64,000 nucleotides of DNA from Thalassobacillus devorans (GCF_011761345.1 NZ_JAASRY010000005.1:248001-312000), one strand, 5' to 3'; counted from the stretch's first letter, positions 42,654 through 51,953 are shown. Numbers and translations: made by a program. Notes: generated from the letters alone by a model not told the origin.

Positions 42654-44330
42654 ATGGGATTGACCGTAAAAGACATCATCCAGCTTCCAATTATGGAAAC
42701 AGCCAAGGTAAAGACAGGTAAGTCGGTATTACACGAAATAGAGGTCGATTGGATTTCGGTGATTGAGACCCCCGTTGAAAATTTTGTGCGCAGCAATGAA
42801 TTCGTCCTAAGTACAGGAATTGGCTGTGAAGATGACCCCCTGCTACTGGAAGAATTTACGAGAGATGTCATCCAATCCGGAGCTTCTGTCCTGGCATTTG
42901 CCACTGGCCGGTATATCTATGATATACCAGATCGAATTTTACAGCTCGCTGAGCAAAGTGACTTGATTCTCATCGACCTCCCGTGGGAAATACGTTTTGG
43001 AGATATCCTGCAAGTTGTGCTGGAAGAGATTAGTTTTGAAAAGAAAGCTGAAAGACAGCAGGCCGAAGAAATAAGACAAGAATTGATTACCTTTGTCCTG
43101 AATGGAAAAGGCCTTCAGGAAATCTCTAATTATTTATATGAAAATACGAAGATACCGATTGCGATCAGCGATCATAATAAGCGGATCCGTGCCAACCATG
43201 ATGTTGACCCGCACCTGCTGGATGTATTCAATGGAAAGGTCGACGGGCAGGTACAGCAAATCCCCCAGACGGATATCCAGTTCAGCGAGCATCCGTTGTA
43301 CCACCATATCGAAGAATTCGTCATCGATCAACAGACATGTTATCAGCTGACTATTTTATCGAATCAGAAAAAACAAGGGTATTTGATTTTCAAACCGGAT
43401 GACCGCCACCAGTTGACGTGGCTGGTCATGAATATTTTAGAGCATGCCCTGACGGCTTGTGCCCTTTATTTTTTGCAGGAAAATGCTATTGAAATGACCG
43501 AAATACGCTTGAAGGACAACTTTTTGCTGGAACTCGCCAAAAACGAAAATGAAATTACGAAACAAACGTTGTCTAAAGGGCAGCTGCTTGGTTATGATCT
43601 GACGAAGTCGTATATCTGTATGGTGGGTGAAATCAGTTTTACCGAAACGAATCAAAAGTTGAAAGAGACGGATCGTTCTGCAGGCTCTTCCCTCCACAGT
43701 CGTAATTATTATATTCAAAAAGAAATCAATCAGGCTGGCGAGCTGCTGAATAGAAGCACCATGACGACGTTTGAAGATGGAGAAGTCATTGTGTATCTGG
43801 AAGCGGATCATCATCCTTATATGGAAGCGTCCAACCAATTTCTTGATATGGTCGAAAGGCGTTTGAATGATTTATTAGCTGGTATTGAGATATCATGGGG
43901 GATCGCCATTCATAAGGACGGCCATTATTCCTTTCATAAAAGCTATCAGGAAGCGAAAACAGCGCTTGATATCGGCAAGCAGCAGTATGGAAAAGGGGAA
44001 CGGACTTTTTTCAGTGATACACGCATCAACCGGCTGCTTATGGCTCTTTCCCATGATCCGGATATCTCGTCAATTGTCAAAGACACATTGGAGAAGCTGA
44101 TTGAATATGATAAGAAGCGGCAGACGGACCTGATCCACACGTTCATTGTTTATAATAAATACAATAGCAATGTCAGTCAGACGGCACGTGCACTTAACCT
44201 TCACCGGCAATCACTATTACACCGTCTGCGGAATATAGAACATCTGACAGGCTTGTCACTAGTCGACTCTGATGATTTATTCCTGCTGGAACTTAGTGTC
44301 CGTTTATGGATGCTGAAAAAACTTGAATAA
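42654..44330 (+). CDS. PucR-family transcriptional regulator of the ectoine locus
   Basis: About 558 residues from ATG 42654 (GTGAGGTGGGGG site; a GTG at 42645 is possible). The N-terminal PucR domain (about 1-125) holds VLSTGIGCEDDPLLLEEFTRD and SDLILIDLPWEIRFGDILQ. A middle GGDEF-like regulatory part follows. The C-terminal HTH_30 domain (about 490-555; YNKYNSNVSQTARALNLHRQ then SLLHRLRNIEHLTGLSL) binds DNA. PucR proteins activate catabolic genes when their substrate is present. Position inside the locus between eutB and doeA makes it the likely pathway activator, taking the place that EnuR (MocR type) has in Proteobacteria. Confidence 0.88.
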   Translation: MGLTVKDIIQLPIMETAKVKTGKSVLHEIEVDWISVIETPVENFVRSNEFVLSTGIGCEDDPLLLEEFTRDVIQSGASVLAFATGRYIYDIPDRILQLAEQSDLILIDLPWEIRFGDILQVVLEEISFEKKAERQQAEEIRQELITFVLNGKGLQEISNYLYENTKIPIAISDHNKRIRANHDVDPHLLDVFNGKVDGQVQQIPQTDIQFSEHPLYHHIEEFVIDQQTCYQLTILSNQKKQGYLIFKPDDRHQLTWLVMNILEHALTACALYFLQENAIEMTEIRLKDNFLLELAKNENEITKQTLSKGQLLGYDLTKSYICMVGEISFTETNQKLKETDRSAGSSLHSRNYYIQKEINQAGELLNRSTMTTFEDGEVIVYLEADHHPYMEASNQFLDMVERRLNDLLAGIEISWGIAIHKDGHYSFHKSYQEAKTALDIGKQQYGKGERTFFSDTRINRLLMALSHDPDISSIVKDTLEKLIEYDKKRQTDLIHTFIVYNKYNSNVSQTARALNLHRQSLLHRLRNIEHLTGLSLVDSDDLFLLELSVRLWMLKKLE

Positions 44331-44338
44331 TACAAAAT

Positions 44339-44390
44339 ATAGGCGCTCTGTGAAACCCATTATGGGTTCTTGCGGAGCGCCTATTTAATT
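44339..44390 (+). terminator. intrinsic terminator after the PucR gene
   Basis: ATAGGCGCTC pairs with GAGCGCCTAT; AAACCCAT with ATGGGTT extends the inner stem. TTAATTT follows. It splits eutB-pucR from the doeA operon. Confidence 0.85.
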
Positions 44391-44505
44391 TGTATAAAGC
44401 CTAGCTGAAAAAGTTCATACATATTGGACATTACATTTGTTTACTTTGATGAATACAATGAGAAGTAAGAATTATATAAAAATTCAGTTAACGTAAGGAG
44501 GGAAT

Positions 44506-45717
44506 ATGATGATGCTTCCTTTTGATATTTTAGAATACCATGGGCGGCTGGAAAAAACAAAGAAGCGCATGGAAGAGAAAGGGATAGAGGTGCTGCTGAT
44601 CACAGATCCCGCTAATATGAATTATCTTTCTGGGTATGATGCATGGTCTTTTTATGTCCATCAGATGCTTGTCATCATTATCGATGAAGCACAGCCATTG
44701 TGGATAGGCCGATTCCAGGATGCGAACGGTGCCAGGAAGACAACCTGGATCTATGATGAAAATGTTATTTCGTATCCTGACTACTACGTTCATTCCGATA
44801 CCTATCATCCAATGGACTTCATCGCTGAGATTTTAAATCAAATTGGTCAGGGAAACCGGGCGATCGGTGTTGAAATGGATAACTATTATTTTTCGGCGAA
44901 AGCATTCGAACAGCTGAAGAGGAATATGCCGAATGCAACTTTCAAAAATGCGGACTTGTTAGTTAATGGTGTCCGCATCATTAAGTCTGATCAAGAAATT
45001 GAATACATGAAGCGAGCCGCTCAGATAGCCGAACATGCCATGGAAAAAGGAATTGAAAGTATATATGCTGGGGCAAAAGAATCGGATGTAGCGGCAACTA
45101 TATATTATCACCTCGTCAAAGGGGCGAATGGGCATGGAGGCGATTATCCTTCCATCGTACCATTGCTGCCATCAGGTGAAAATACCTGCACTCCACACCT
45201 TACCTGGTCAGAACGGTCCTTTATGACTGGCGAATCTGTCATCATTGAATTGGCTGGCTGTTATAAACGTTATCACGTTCCGTTAGCCCGTACGGTTTCG
45301 CTAGGAACGCCTACGGAAGAAATGACAACGCTTTCACCGATAGTGACAGAAGGAATTCAGGAAGTGCTGGCAGCGATAAAGCCAGGAATAACCTGCGGTG
45401 ATATTGAGGAAGTATGGCGCAACAGCATCAAGAAGTATGGCATGGAAAAAGAATCGAGACTGGGCTACTCCGTTGGTTTGGGCTACCCCCCTGACTGGGG
45501 TGAGCACACCGCGAGCCTGCGAAAAGGTGACCAGACAGTTTTAGAGCCAAATATGACATTCCATCTGATTCCGGGACTTTGGTTTGATCACTATGGCATT
45601 GAAATATCGGAGACCTTCCGAGTTACGGATACTGGCTGTGAACGGTTTACCAACTATCCTCAAGGGTTGATTGTACGGGATCCATCGAACCTCAATCCAA
45701 CCGATAAAATCAGCTAG
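44506..45717 (+). CDS. doeA: ectoine hydrolase (DoeA/EutD)
   Basis: M24-family ('pita-bread') protein of 403 residues that opens the ectoine ring to N-acetyl-2,4-diaminobutyrate in the cytoplasm. It has the creatinase-like N-domain (about 1-160) and M24 C-domain (about 165-400). Hallmark stretches of DoeA are SGYDAWSFYVHQ, VEMDNYYFSAKAF, GGDYPSIVPLLPSGEN and YKRYHVPLARTV. The aminopeptidase metal ligands are largely replaced (IELAGCYKRYH where Xaa-Pro enzymes have Asp residues), consistent with DoeA and against proline peptidase. GTAAGGAGGGAAT precedes a run of ATG codons; the first is used here. It heads the six-gene operon to 51.6 kb. Confidence 0.92.
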   Translation: MMMLPFDILEYHGRLEKTKKRMEEKGIEVLLITDPANMNYLSGYDAWSFYVHQMLVIIIDEAQPLWIGRFQDANGARKTTWIYDENVISYPDYYVHSDTYHPMDFIAEILNQIGQGNRAIGVEMDNYYFSAKAFEQLKRNMPNATFKNADLLVNGVRIIKSDQEIEYMKRAAQIAEHAMEKGIESIYAGAKESDVAATIYYHLVKGANGHGGDYPSIVPLLPSGENTCTPHLTWSERSFMTGESVIIELAGCYKRYHVPLARTVSLGTPTEEMTTLSPIVTEGIQEVLAAIKPGITCGDIEEVWRNSIKKYGMEKESRLGYSVGLGYPPDWGEHTASLRKGDQTVLEPNMTFHLIPGLWFDHYGIEISETFRVTDTGCERFTNYPQGLIVRDPSNLNPTDKIS

Positions 45718-45730
45718 GAGGTGTCTCGTG

Positions 45731-46678
45731 ATGAAGCTGTTTGCTAAGGAGGAGATGGAGAAGGTCGTTCACCTCGATAAAGAAGTTATTGATGTAGTCG
45801 AGAAGGCCTTTACTGATTTAGTGAAAAAGGAAGTACAAATGCCGCCAATAATGCGGATTGATATACCGGAATATAATGGCGAAGTTGATATCAAATCAGC
45901 TTATATAGCCGGGTATGACAGCTTCGCCGTAAAGCTTTCCTCTGGTTTTTTCGATAATTATAAATTTGGCTTGCCAAGCGCCAGTGGCATGATGCTGTTA
46001 TTGAGTTCAGAAACCGGGATCCCGCAGGCTGTGCTTGCAGATAACGGTTATCTTACGGAAATGCGTACAGCTGCTGCAGGGGCTGTCGCAGCTAAGCACC
46101 TGGCCCGGGAGCATATAAATACAGCAGGTGTAATTGGAACAGGGGCACAGGCACGATATCAAGTAAAAGCTCTCAAGCTAGTCCGGGACTTTGATCGATT
46201 GCTCGTCTATGGACGGACACACGAGAAAGCGGAAAAATACAAAGACGAGATGGAGCGGGAGCTAGGAATTGAGGTAACCATCTCCCGTACAGCGGAAGAA
46301 GTAGTCAAGGCTAGTGATGTCGTCATAACTACCACACCAGCAACTGACCCGGTGATTAAAGCCGAATGGCTTCATCCTGGCTTGCATATAACTGCGATGG
46401 GGTCAGACGCAGAGCATAAGCAGGAGCTTGAAAGCAGCGTATTGGAAAAGGCGGATGTATTCGTCTGCGATGTCGTAGCTCAGTCCATAAGGCTTGGAGA
46501 ACTACGCGCATGCAACAGCCAGCGGGTGATCGATGAAGCGATTGAAATGGGGGAGATTACAGCTGGCAGCAAAAAAGGGCGAAGTTCTGAAAATCAAATA
46601 ACAATTTGTGATTTGACTGGAACTGGAGTCCAGGATACAGCGATTGCTAGATATGCCTATGAGAGGCTTACTAAATAA
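45731..46678 (+). CDS. eutC: EutC, ornithine cyclodeaminase-family protein
   Basis: NAD-dependent ornithine cyclodeaminase/mu-crystallin family protein of 315 residues. ATG 45731 is used because TAGGAGGT lies just upstream; it overlaps nothing. The Rossmann segment is AGVIGTGAQARYQVKAL, with TEMRTAAAGAVAAKHLAR before it and DLTGTGVQDTAIA near the end. In ectoine clusters EutC acts with EutB on hydroxyectoine-derived compounds, and the reaction has been inferred, not fully shown. It starts 13 bases after doeA and is surely co-transcribed. Proline or alanine formation is an alternative for the family. Confidence 0.87.
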   Translation: MKLFAKEEMEKVVHLDKEVIDVVEKAFTDLVKKEVQMPPIMRIDIPEYNGEVDIKSAYIAGYDSFAVKLSSGFFDNYKFGLPSASGMMLLLSSETGIPQAVLADNGYLTEMRTAAAGAVAAKHLAREHINTAGVIGTGAQARYQVKALKLVRDFDRLLVYGRTHEKAEKYKDEMERELGIEVTISRTAEEVVKASDVVITTTPATDPVIKAEWLHPGLHITAMGSDAEHKQELESSVLEKADVFVCDVVAQSIRLGELRACNSQRVIDEAIEMGEITAGSKKGRSSENQITICDLTGTGVQDTAIARYAYERLTK

Positions 46679-46701
46679 ATATAACAAGGGAGGAATTTAG
46701 G

Positions 46702-47901
46702 ATGAAAAAGACAAACATCGGAACACGGGCGATTTGGGCAGGGGAAAAGGCTTCTTTAGCTTTCGGAGCAACACAGGTACCGGTAGTTCACAGTGTATCA
46801 TTTGGTTATGACGATATGGATGACTGGTATGAAGTAGCGGTAGGCAATAAAGAAGGGCACATTTATGGGCGTAATACGAACCCTACCGTTCAGGCATTTG
46901 AAGAAAAGATCAGGATTCTGGAAGATGCGGAAGCAGCGACCAGTTTTTCAACAGGAATGGCAGCAATCAGTAATACACTGGGAACACTTTTGTTCCCTGG
47001 CGACCGGATCGTATCGATCAAAGATACGTACGGGGGCACGAACAAAATTTTCACAGAATTCCTTCCACAGCAGCAAATCGATGTAGAACTTTGTGAGACA
47101 GGTGATCATGAAGCGATTGAAAGAGAAGTAATGAAAGGCTGTAAAGTGCTTTATCTCGAGACACCGACCAACCCGACCGTCAAAATAACAGATATTGAGC
47201 GAATGGCAAAGGTGGCTAAAAAGGTCGGAGCACTTGTTGTTGTAGATAATACGTTCGCAACACCAGTCAACCAGAACCCATTGGCGTTAGGAGCAGACCT
47301 GGTCATCCACAGTGCCACTAAATTCTTAGGCGGTCACGCCGATGCACTCGGTGGAGCTCTTGTAGGAAGTAAGGAACTCGTTGAGAAAGTGTACCATTAC
47401 CGCGAGATCAACGGTGCTACGCTCGATCCCATGGCGGCTTACCTGCTTCTCCGTGGTATGAAAACATTGAAGCTTCGTATTGATCGTCAAAATGAAAATG
47501 CCTTGGCGATAGCGCGTCATTTAAAAACCATCGATATTGTCGATGATGTATTCTACCCTGGGCTGGAAGAGCATAAAGGCCACGATATTGCAAAGACGCA
47601 AATGAAGGGATTTGGCGGCATGCTGAGCTTTTCTGTCAAAGGCGGTATGGATACTGTCCGCCATTTACTGCCTAAGCTTAAGTATTCCAACCGTGCAGCT
47701 AACCTTGGTGCTGTGGAAACGATTGTCGGTCCAGCCAGAACGACCAGCCATGTCGAGTGTACGCCGGAAGAACGGGCGGCAATGGGGATACCCGAAGGAT
47801 TGATTCGCTACTCTGCAGGGATTGAAGATATCGAAGATTTAAAAGAAGACTTGAATCAAGCATTCCGTTCATTGCCAGAGAGTTTGACAGTGAAAGGGTG
47901 A
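46702..47901 (+). CDS. Cys/Met-metabolism PLP enzyme (cystathionine gamma-lyase-like)
   Basis: Fold-type I PLP enzyme of 399 residues in the cystathionine gamma-synthase/lyase and methionine gamma-lyase family. The internal aldimine Lys is in HSATKFLGGHADALGG; YGRNTNPTVQAFEEK and TSFSTGMAAISNTL are family typical. These enzymes do beta- or gamma-elimination or replacement on amino acids. Its place in the ectoine operon, with no sulphur genes near, suggests action on a C4 amino acid such as 2,4-diaminobutyrate or a homoserine derivative. This is inference. It may stand in for the missing DoeD aminotransferase. AACAAGGGAGGAATTT precedes the ATG. Confidence 0.82.
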   Translation: MKKTNIGTRAIWAGEKASLAFGATQVPVVHSVSFGYDDMDDWYEVAVGNKEGHIYGRNTNPTVQAFEEKIRILEDAEAATSFSTGMAAISNTLGTLLFPGDRIVSIKDTYGGTNKIFTEFLPQQQIDVELCETGDHEAIEREVMKGCKVLYLETPTNPTVKITDIERMAKVAKKVGALVVVDNTFATPVNQNPLALGADLVIHSATKFLGGHADALGGALVGSKELVEKVYHYREINGATLDPMAAYLLLRGMKTLKLRIDRQNENALAIARHLKTIDIVDDVFYPGLEEHKGHDIAKTQMKGFGGMLSFSVKGGMDTVRHLLPKLKYSNRAANLGAVETIVGPARTTSHVECTPEERAAMGIPEGLIRYSAGIEDIEDLKEDLNQAFRSLPESLTVKG

Positions 47902-47916
47902 TAGGGAGGGGTCCCT

Positions 47917-49137
47917 GTGCAAATTAAACATGACCCGGCAACCGTGAATGCCGAACGAATAAAAGCAGAATTGATCCGGTGGCGGCGCCATTTGCACCGC
48001 CATCCGGAATTAAGTTTTCAGGAAAAAGAGACGAGTGCATACATTCTCCACGAGATTAAAGCGATGGGGGGTTTTGATATCCACCCCAATGTCGGCGGGT
48101 ATGGCATTGTGGCTACCCTGAGCAATGGAGAGGGCCCTGTCATCGGGTTGCGTGCAGATATGGACGCTTTGCCTATTAACGAACACAATGATGCGGAATA
48201 TCAATCCATTCACCAAGGTATAATGCACGCCTGTGGTCATGATGCCCATACGGCTATGCTGTTAGGAGCTGCCAGACTATTAAGTGAAGATGCAAAGGCA
48301 GGAAGGTTAAAGGGTACAATCAAGTTCATTTTCCAACCGGCAGAAGAAGACACCAACGATGCCGGGTTAACCGGGGCACCATTGATGCTGCAGTCCGGAC
48401 TTTTGGATAGCATCGATGTATTCCTTGCTTTACATGTATGCCCCTGGCATGCGACAGGTGAAATTCAGGTGAATGACGGACCGAGCATGGCAAATATCGA
48501 TAATTTCCACATGACAATCAAAGCGACTGGCGGCCATGGCGGCTATCCTCATTTGGCCACGGATCCGATTTGGATGTCGAGCTACTTTTTACAAGGATTG
48601 TACAGTATTATAAGCCGAAAAATAGACCCACTTTCCGTAGGTACCATCAGTGTAGGAGAAATTCATGGAGGGGAGACGGCAAATGTCATTCCTGATGAAG
48701 TGACAATCACTGGTACCATACGCTCCTACACGAAGGATATGCGGGCCCGGCTAGTCCAGGAATTAGAACAGGTAGCTAATGTCATTCCGCCACTGGGTGG
48801 AACTTATGTGCTGGAAATCGAAACTGGAGAGCCTGCTTTAGATAATGATAGACGGGTGAATGAAGTGATCAGGAGAGCTGCCAGACATCTCTACCCCAAT
48901 ATGAAAATCCATGAGGGGCCATTTGGTATGGGTGGCGAGGATTTCGCTCATATGATAGCTGAAAAGCCAGGAGCGATGTTTTTTCTCGGATGCGCTAAGA
49001 AAGGGACACCAGAACGAAAGCTGCATTCAGGTGACTTTCAAATAGATGAAAACGCCCTGCCAATTGGTGCAGCGATTTTAATGAATAGCGCTCACAGGTT
49101 GTTACAAATCGAAGAAGGGAGGAAGGTCGATGACTAA
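47917..49137 (+). CDS. M20 amidohydrolase, probable N-acetyl-diaminobutyrate deacetylase (DoeB2-like)
   Basis: M20-family metal-dependent amidohydrolase of 406 residues. It starts at GTG after AGGGAGGGG. Marks: GLRADMDALPI, the metal motif HACGHDAHTAMLLGAA, the catalytic PAEE (FQPAEEDTND), and FGMGGEDFAHM. In the ectoine route a deacetylase must remove acetate from the product of DoeA. Proteobacteria use an aspartoacylase-type DoeB; M20-type DoeB2 enzymes are known alternatives. It is placed between the PLP enzyme and a homoserine dehydrogenase and overlaps the latter by eight bases. Hippurate or N-acyl-amino acid hydrolysis in general is the fallback assignment. Confidence 0.83.
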   Translation: MQIKHDPATVNAERIKAELIRWRRHLHRHPELSFQEKETSAYILHEIKAMGGFDIHPNVGGYGIVATLSNGEGPVIGLRADMDALPINEHNDAEYQSIHQGIMHACGHDAHTAMLLGAARLLSEDAKAGRLKGTIKFIFQPAEEDTNDAGLTGAPLMLQSGLLDSIDVFLALHVCPWHATGEIQVNDGPSMANIDNFHMTIKATGGHGGYPHLATDPIWMSSYFLQGLYSIISRKIDPLSVGTISVGEIHGGETANVIPDEVTITGTIRSYTKDMRARLVQELEQVANVIPPLGGTYVLEIETGEPALDNDRRVNEVIRRAARHLYPNMKIHEGPFGMGGEDFAHMIAEKPGAMFFLGCAKKGTPERKLHSGDFQIDENALPIGAAILMNSAHRLLQIEEGRKVDD

Positions 49138-50179
49138 AATAGCATTTGTCGGTTTTGGTGGTGTCGGGCAGGCGCTGGCAGAAATTCTGTTGGAGAGGAA
49201 GGGGCAGCTGGAAAGTTGTTATAGCCTTGATGCAGAAGTGGTTGCGGTTTCGGATATGATGAAAGGTGCAGTTTATAAACCTGATGGGTTAAATGTTGCT
49301 CAGTTGCTCGAAGCAGTAAGGGAGACGGGTAATGTGGAGAACTACCCTGACGAGCCTGGCGTGGTCAAGGGACTCAATAGTATGGAAACAATTCAGCATA
49401 CTAATGCCGATATGATTGTCGAGGTTACTTTTACTGATGTGGAAACCGGACAGCCTGCCATCGACCATTGCCGGGCAGCGTTTGAAAAAGGAAAAAGTGT
49501 CGTAACCACGAACAAAGGACCGGTGGCGCTCGCTTACAAAGAACTTAGTGGGCTTGCAGAGAAAAACGGGGCTTACTGGGGCTTCGAAGGTACTGTTATG
49601 AGCGGAACGCCAGCATTAAGAATGCCAATAGCTACACTTGCAGGCAATGAAATAACGGAGATCAAAGGAATCTTAAACGGTACAACAAATTATATTCTTA
49701 CAGAAATGGAAAAAGGTAATTCCTACGAGGCAGCTCTACAAAAAGCCAAAGAGCTGGGGTATGCAGAAGCAGACCCGACGAATGATGTGGAAGGATATGA
49801 TGCCCGTTATAAAGCGGCTATCCTCTCCGGATATCTAATGGGTACGCCAATTTCATCAAAGGATATCCCATGCAAAGGTATCAGTGATATGACGCTTGAA
49901 ATGGTCAATGAAGCCCTGAAAGATAATAAGAAATGGCGATTATTGGCGCAGGTGAAGAAAGAGAATGGAGAGGTTACCGCCTCTGTTGAACCACAATTAT
50001 TAGACGCGGATGATCCTTTGGCAGGCGTAACAGGTGCAACAAATGCCATTCTTTATGAATGTGATCTGGCAGGACCAATCATGTTGACGGGGGCAGGTGC
50101 CGGGCTTAAAGAAACAGGTTTCTCCTTATTGATTGACCTGATTGACTACCAAAGACAGAAGACTACGGCGAAAATTTAA
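49130..50179 (+). CDS. homoserine dehydrogenase
   Basis: About 349 residues; NAD(P)-dependent interconversion of aspartate semialdehyde and homoserine. N-terminal Rossmann fold (IAFVGFGGVGQALAEIL), then the catalytic half with GTVMSGTPALRMPIATLAG, GILNGTTNYILTEME and AEADPTNDVEGYDARYKAAIL (catalytic Lys/Asp region). No ACT domain follows, so feedback control by threonine is unlikely. That, and co-transcription with ectoine genes, suggests a catabolic use: removing or channelling aspartate semialdehyde formed from diaminobutyrate. It is not a standard member of ectoine clusters. Start overlaps the deacetylase gene. Confidence 0.87.
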   Translation: MTKIAFVGFGGVGQALAEILLERKGQLESCYSLDAEVVAVSDMMKGAVYKPDGLNVAQLLEAVRETGNVENYPDEPGVVKGLNSMETIQHTNADMIVEVTFTDVETGQPAIDHCRAAFEKGKSVVTTNKGPVALAYKELSGLAEKNGAYWGFEGTVMSGTPALRMPIATLAGNEITEIKGILNGTTNYILTEMEKGNSYEAALQKAKELGYAEADPTNDVEGYDARYKAAILSGYLMGTPISSKDIPCKGISDMTLEMVNEALKDNKKWRLLAQVKKENGEVTASVEPQLLDADDPLAGVTGATNAILYECDLAGPIMLTGAGAGLKETGFSLLIDLIDYQRQKTTAKI

Positions 50180-50195
50180 GGAAGGTGGTGTTGAA

Positions 50196-51644
50196 ATGCA
50201 TACCAAAGTGAAAGCAGTAAAGATGCTGATCGGCGGAGAATGGGTCCATTCGAATCAAACATTTGAGGTGGTTGACCCTCAAAATAATCGTCCAATCGCT
50301 TCAGTACCTTTGGGGAGCAGTAAGGATATGCTTACCGCGATTGAAAAAGCAGAAGAGGCTTATATGAAAACGGCAGTCTGGCCAACCCACGAACGGATTC
50401 GAGTGTTATCGGAAGCAGCTAATTATATGAAAGAAAATGCAGAGGATTTTGCCAGAACAGTTGCTTCGGAAGGAAGCAAAACAATCAATGAAGCTCGTGG
50501 GGAAGTGAAGCGGGCTATCCAGACGATTCAGATTAGTGCCGAAGAAGCGCGCAGGATCAACGGGGAAACGATTAATTTTGACCAAAATGAAGGCAGTGAA
50601 AACCGTGTCGGCTATCATTACAGGTTTCCGGTAGGGGTTGTCGGTGCGATTACCCCATTCAATGATCCACTGAACCTTGTCGCCCATAAAGTCGGACCCG
50701 CAATCGCAGCCGGGAATGCTATTGTTGTCAAACCAGCATCTGTCACTCCGCTTAGTGCTTTGATGTTAGCGGAAGCTTTCGTCCACGCTGGATTGCCAGA
50801 TGGATTCTTATCCGTGGTTACTGGTTCAGGACGTGAAATCGGTGAAACACTCGTCACTCACCCTTCTGTTAAAGTTTTATCCTTTACAGGCGGCCCGGAT
50901 GCCGGGAAGAAGATATCGGAACAGGCAGGCCCTAAAAAAGTGAGCATGGAGCTTGGATCCAATTCTCCTGTAATCGTATTGAACGATGCTAACCTGAACG
51001 ATGCGGTTCAATCCTGTGTCTCCGGTGCTTTCTCTGCAGTCGGCCAAAACTGTATCGGGGTTCAGCGAATCTACGTTCAAAAAGACGTTTACTCCCGCTT
51101 CCTTGATACGTTCATCAGTCGCACGTCTGAATTAAAGGTCGGAGATAAAATGGATGAACTGACGGATGTCGGTCCGATGATTAATGAACGGGAAGCCAAA
51201 CGAGTCGAAAGCTGGGTGAACGAAGCATTAATGAAAGGAGCAAAGCTCCATACTGGCGGCAAACGAGAAGGAAGCTACTATTATCCTACTGTTTTAAGTG
51301 ATGTACCAAAGACAGCCAAAATCGCATATGAGGAAATATTCGGGCCAGTTGTCCTGATCACTCCTGTTGCAAACCTGCATGAAGCCATTGAGCGTTCCAA
51401 TGATGTGGATTACGGCTTGCAGGCAGGGATATTCACTTCTGATATCAATCATGCTTTCCATGCAATCAAAGGTTTGAATGTCGGTGGTGTCATGATTAAT
51501 GACAGCAGCGATTACCGGATTGATGCCATGCCGTTTGGCGGTGTCAAAGGTTCTGGCATTGGGCGCGAGGGTGTCCGGTACGCTATTGAATCGATGACTG
51601 AACCAAAAGTTGTCTGCTTCCGGTTACAGGAAAATTTATTATAA
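50196..51644 (+). CDS. aldehyde dehydrogenase (DoeC-like, aspartate semialdehyde proposed)
   Basis: NAD(P)-dependent aldehyde dehydrogenase of 482 residues from ATG 50196 (GGAAGGTGGTG site). Marks: VGVVGAITPFNDPLNL in place of the usual PWNFPL, SFTGGPDAGKKI for the cofactor, MELGSNSPVIVL with the general-base Glu, and the catalytic Cys in GQNCIGVQRIYV. In ectoine pathways DoeC oxidises aspartate semialdehyde to aspartate, and that is the best contextual fit. The family also includes lactaldehyde and sulfolactaldehyde-type enzymes with similar Cys contexts, so the substrate is not fixed. Last gene of the operon, closed by a terminator. Confidence 0.85.
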   Translation: MHTKVKAVKMLIGGEWVHSNQTFEVVDPQNNRPIASVPLGSSKDMLTAIEKAEEAYMKTAVWPTHERIRVLSEAANYMKENAEDFARTVASEGSKTINEARGEVKRAIQTIQISAEEARRINGETINFDQNEGSENRVGYHYRFPVGVVGAITPFNDPLNLVAHKVGPAIAAGNAIVVKPASVTPLSALMLAEAFVHAGLPDGFLSVVTGSGREIGETLVTHPSVKVLSFTGGPDAGKKISEQAGPKKVSMELGSNSPVIVLNDANLNDAVQSCVSGAFSAVGQNCIGVQRIYVQKDVYSRFLDTFISRTSELKVGDKMDELTDVGPMINEREAKRVESWVNEALMKGAKLHTGGKREGSYYYPTVLSDVPKTAKIAYEEIFGPVVLITPVANLHEAIERSNDVDYGLQAGIFTSDINHAFHAIKGLNVGGVMINDSSDYRIDAMPFGGVKGSGIGREGVRYAIESMTEPKVVCFRLQENLL

Positions 51645-51649
51645 AGTAT

Positions 51650-51680
51650 AAAGCCGCCTGGTTCTCCAGGCGGTTTCTTT
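51650..51680 (+). terminator. intrinsic terminator of the ectoine operon
   Basis: GCCGCCTGG pairs with CCAGGCGGT around TTCT, followed by TTCTTTCT. Confidence 0.88.
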
Positions 51681-51695
51681 CTGTCACATCCCTAT

Positions 51696-51953
51696 CTAAC
51701 TCTTTGAATGAATGGCTTCTAATGCTTTATGTTTATCTTCCCTTTTTACATAAAACTTATATTCATTGCCATAATTATTACTCGTTACGCCTGTATTACC
51801 TGATAAGTGAACATTGGAGGCTACACGGTACTTAATGGAAGACGATTTAAGTTTGGAAACGACTTTATAGTATTCTTTCAGACTGAATGTAGAATAGATA
51901 AATGTTTTTTTGCTTGAAATCAAGTAATCGATCCAGTTAACCAGGAAGTTCAT
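51696..51953 (-). CDS. 85-residue protein of unknown function
   Basis: ATG 51953 lies behind AAGGAGTGATAG, a strong site. The product has a short hydrophobic start (MNFLVNWIDYLI) and then an alternating beta/alpha pattern: KKTFIYSTFSLKEYYKVVSK, IKYRVASNVHL, EYKFYVKREDKHKALEAIH. The order (beta strand, helix, strand with Asn-rich loop, strand, helix) recalls small ferredoxin-like DUF2007-type signal proteins, but this is a resemblance only. Monocistronic and convergent with the ectoine operon. Confidence 0.7.
   Translation of the reverse strand: MNFLVNWIDYLISSKKTFIYSTFSLKEYYKVVSKLKSSSIKYRVASNVHLSGNTGVTSNNYGNEYKFYVKREDKHKALEAIHSKS

Noticed and set aside
44506-45717. Xaa-Pro aminopeptidase
   Set aside because: M24 fold, but aminopeptidase metal ligands are replaced and the DoeA-specific segments and gene neighbours are present.
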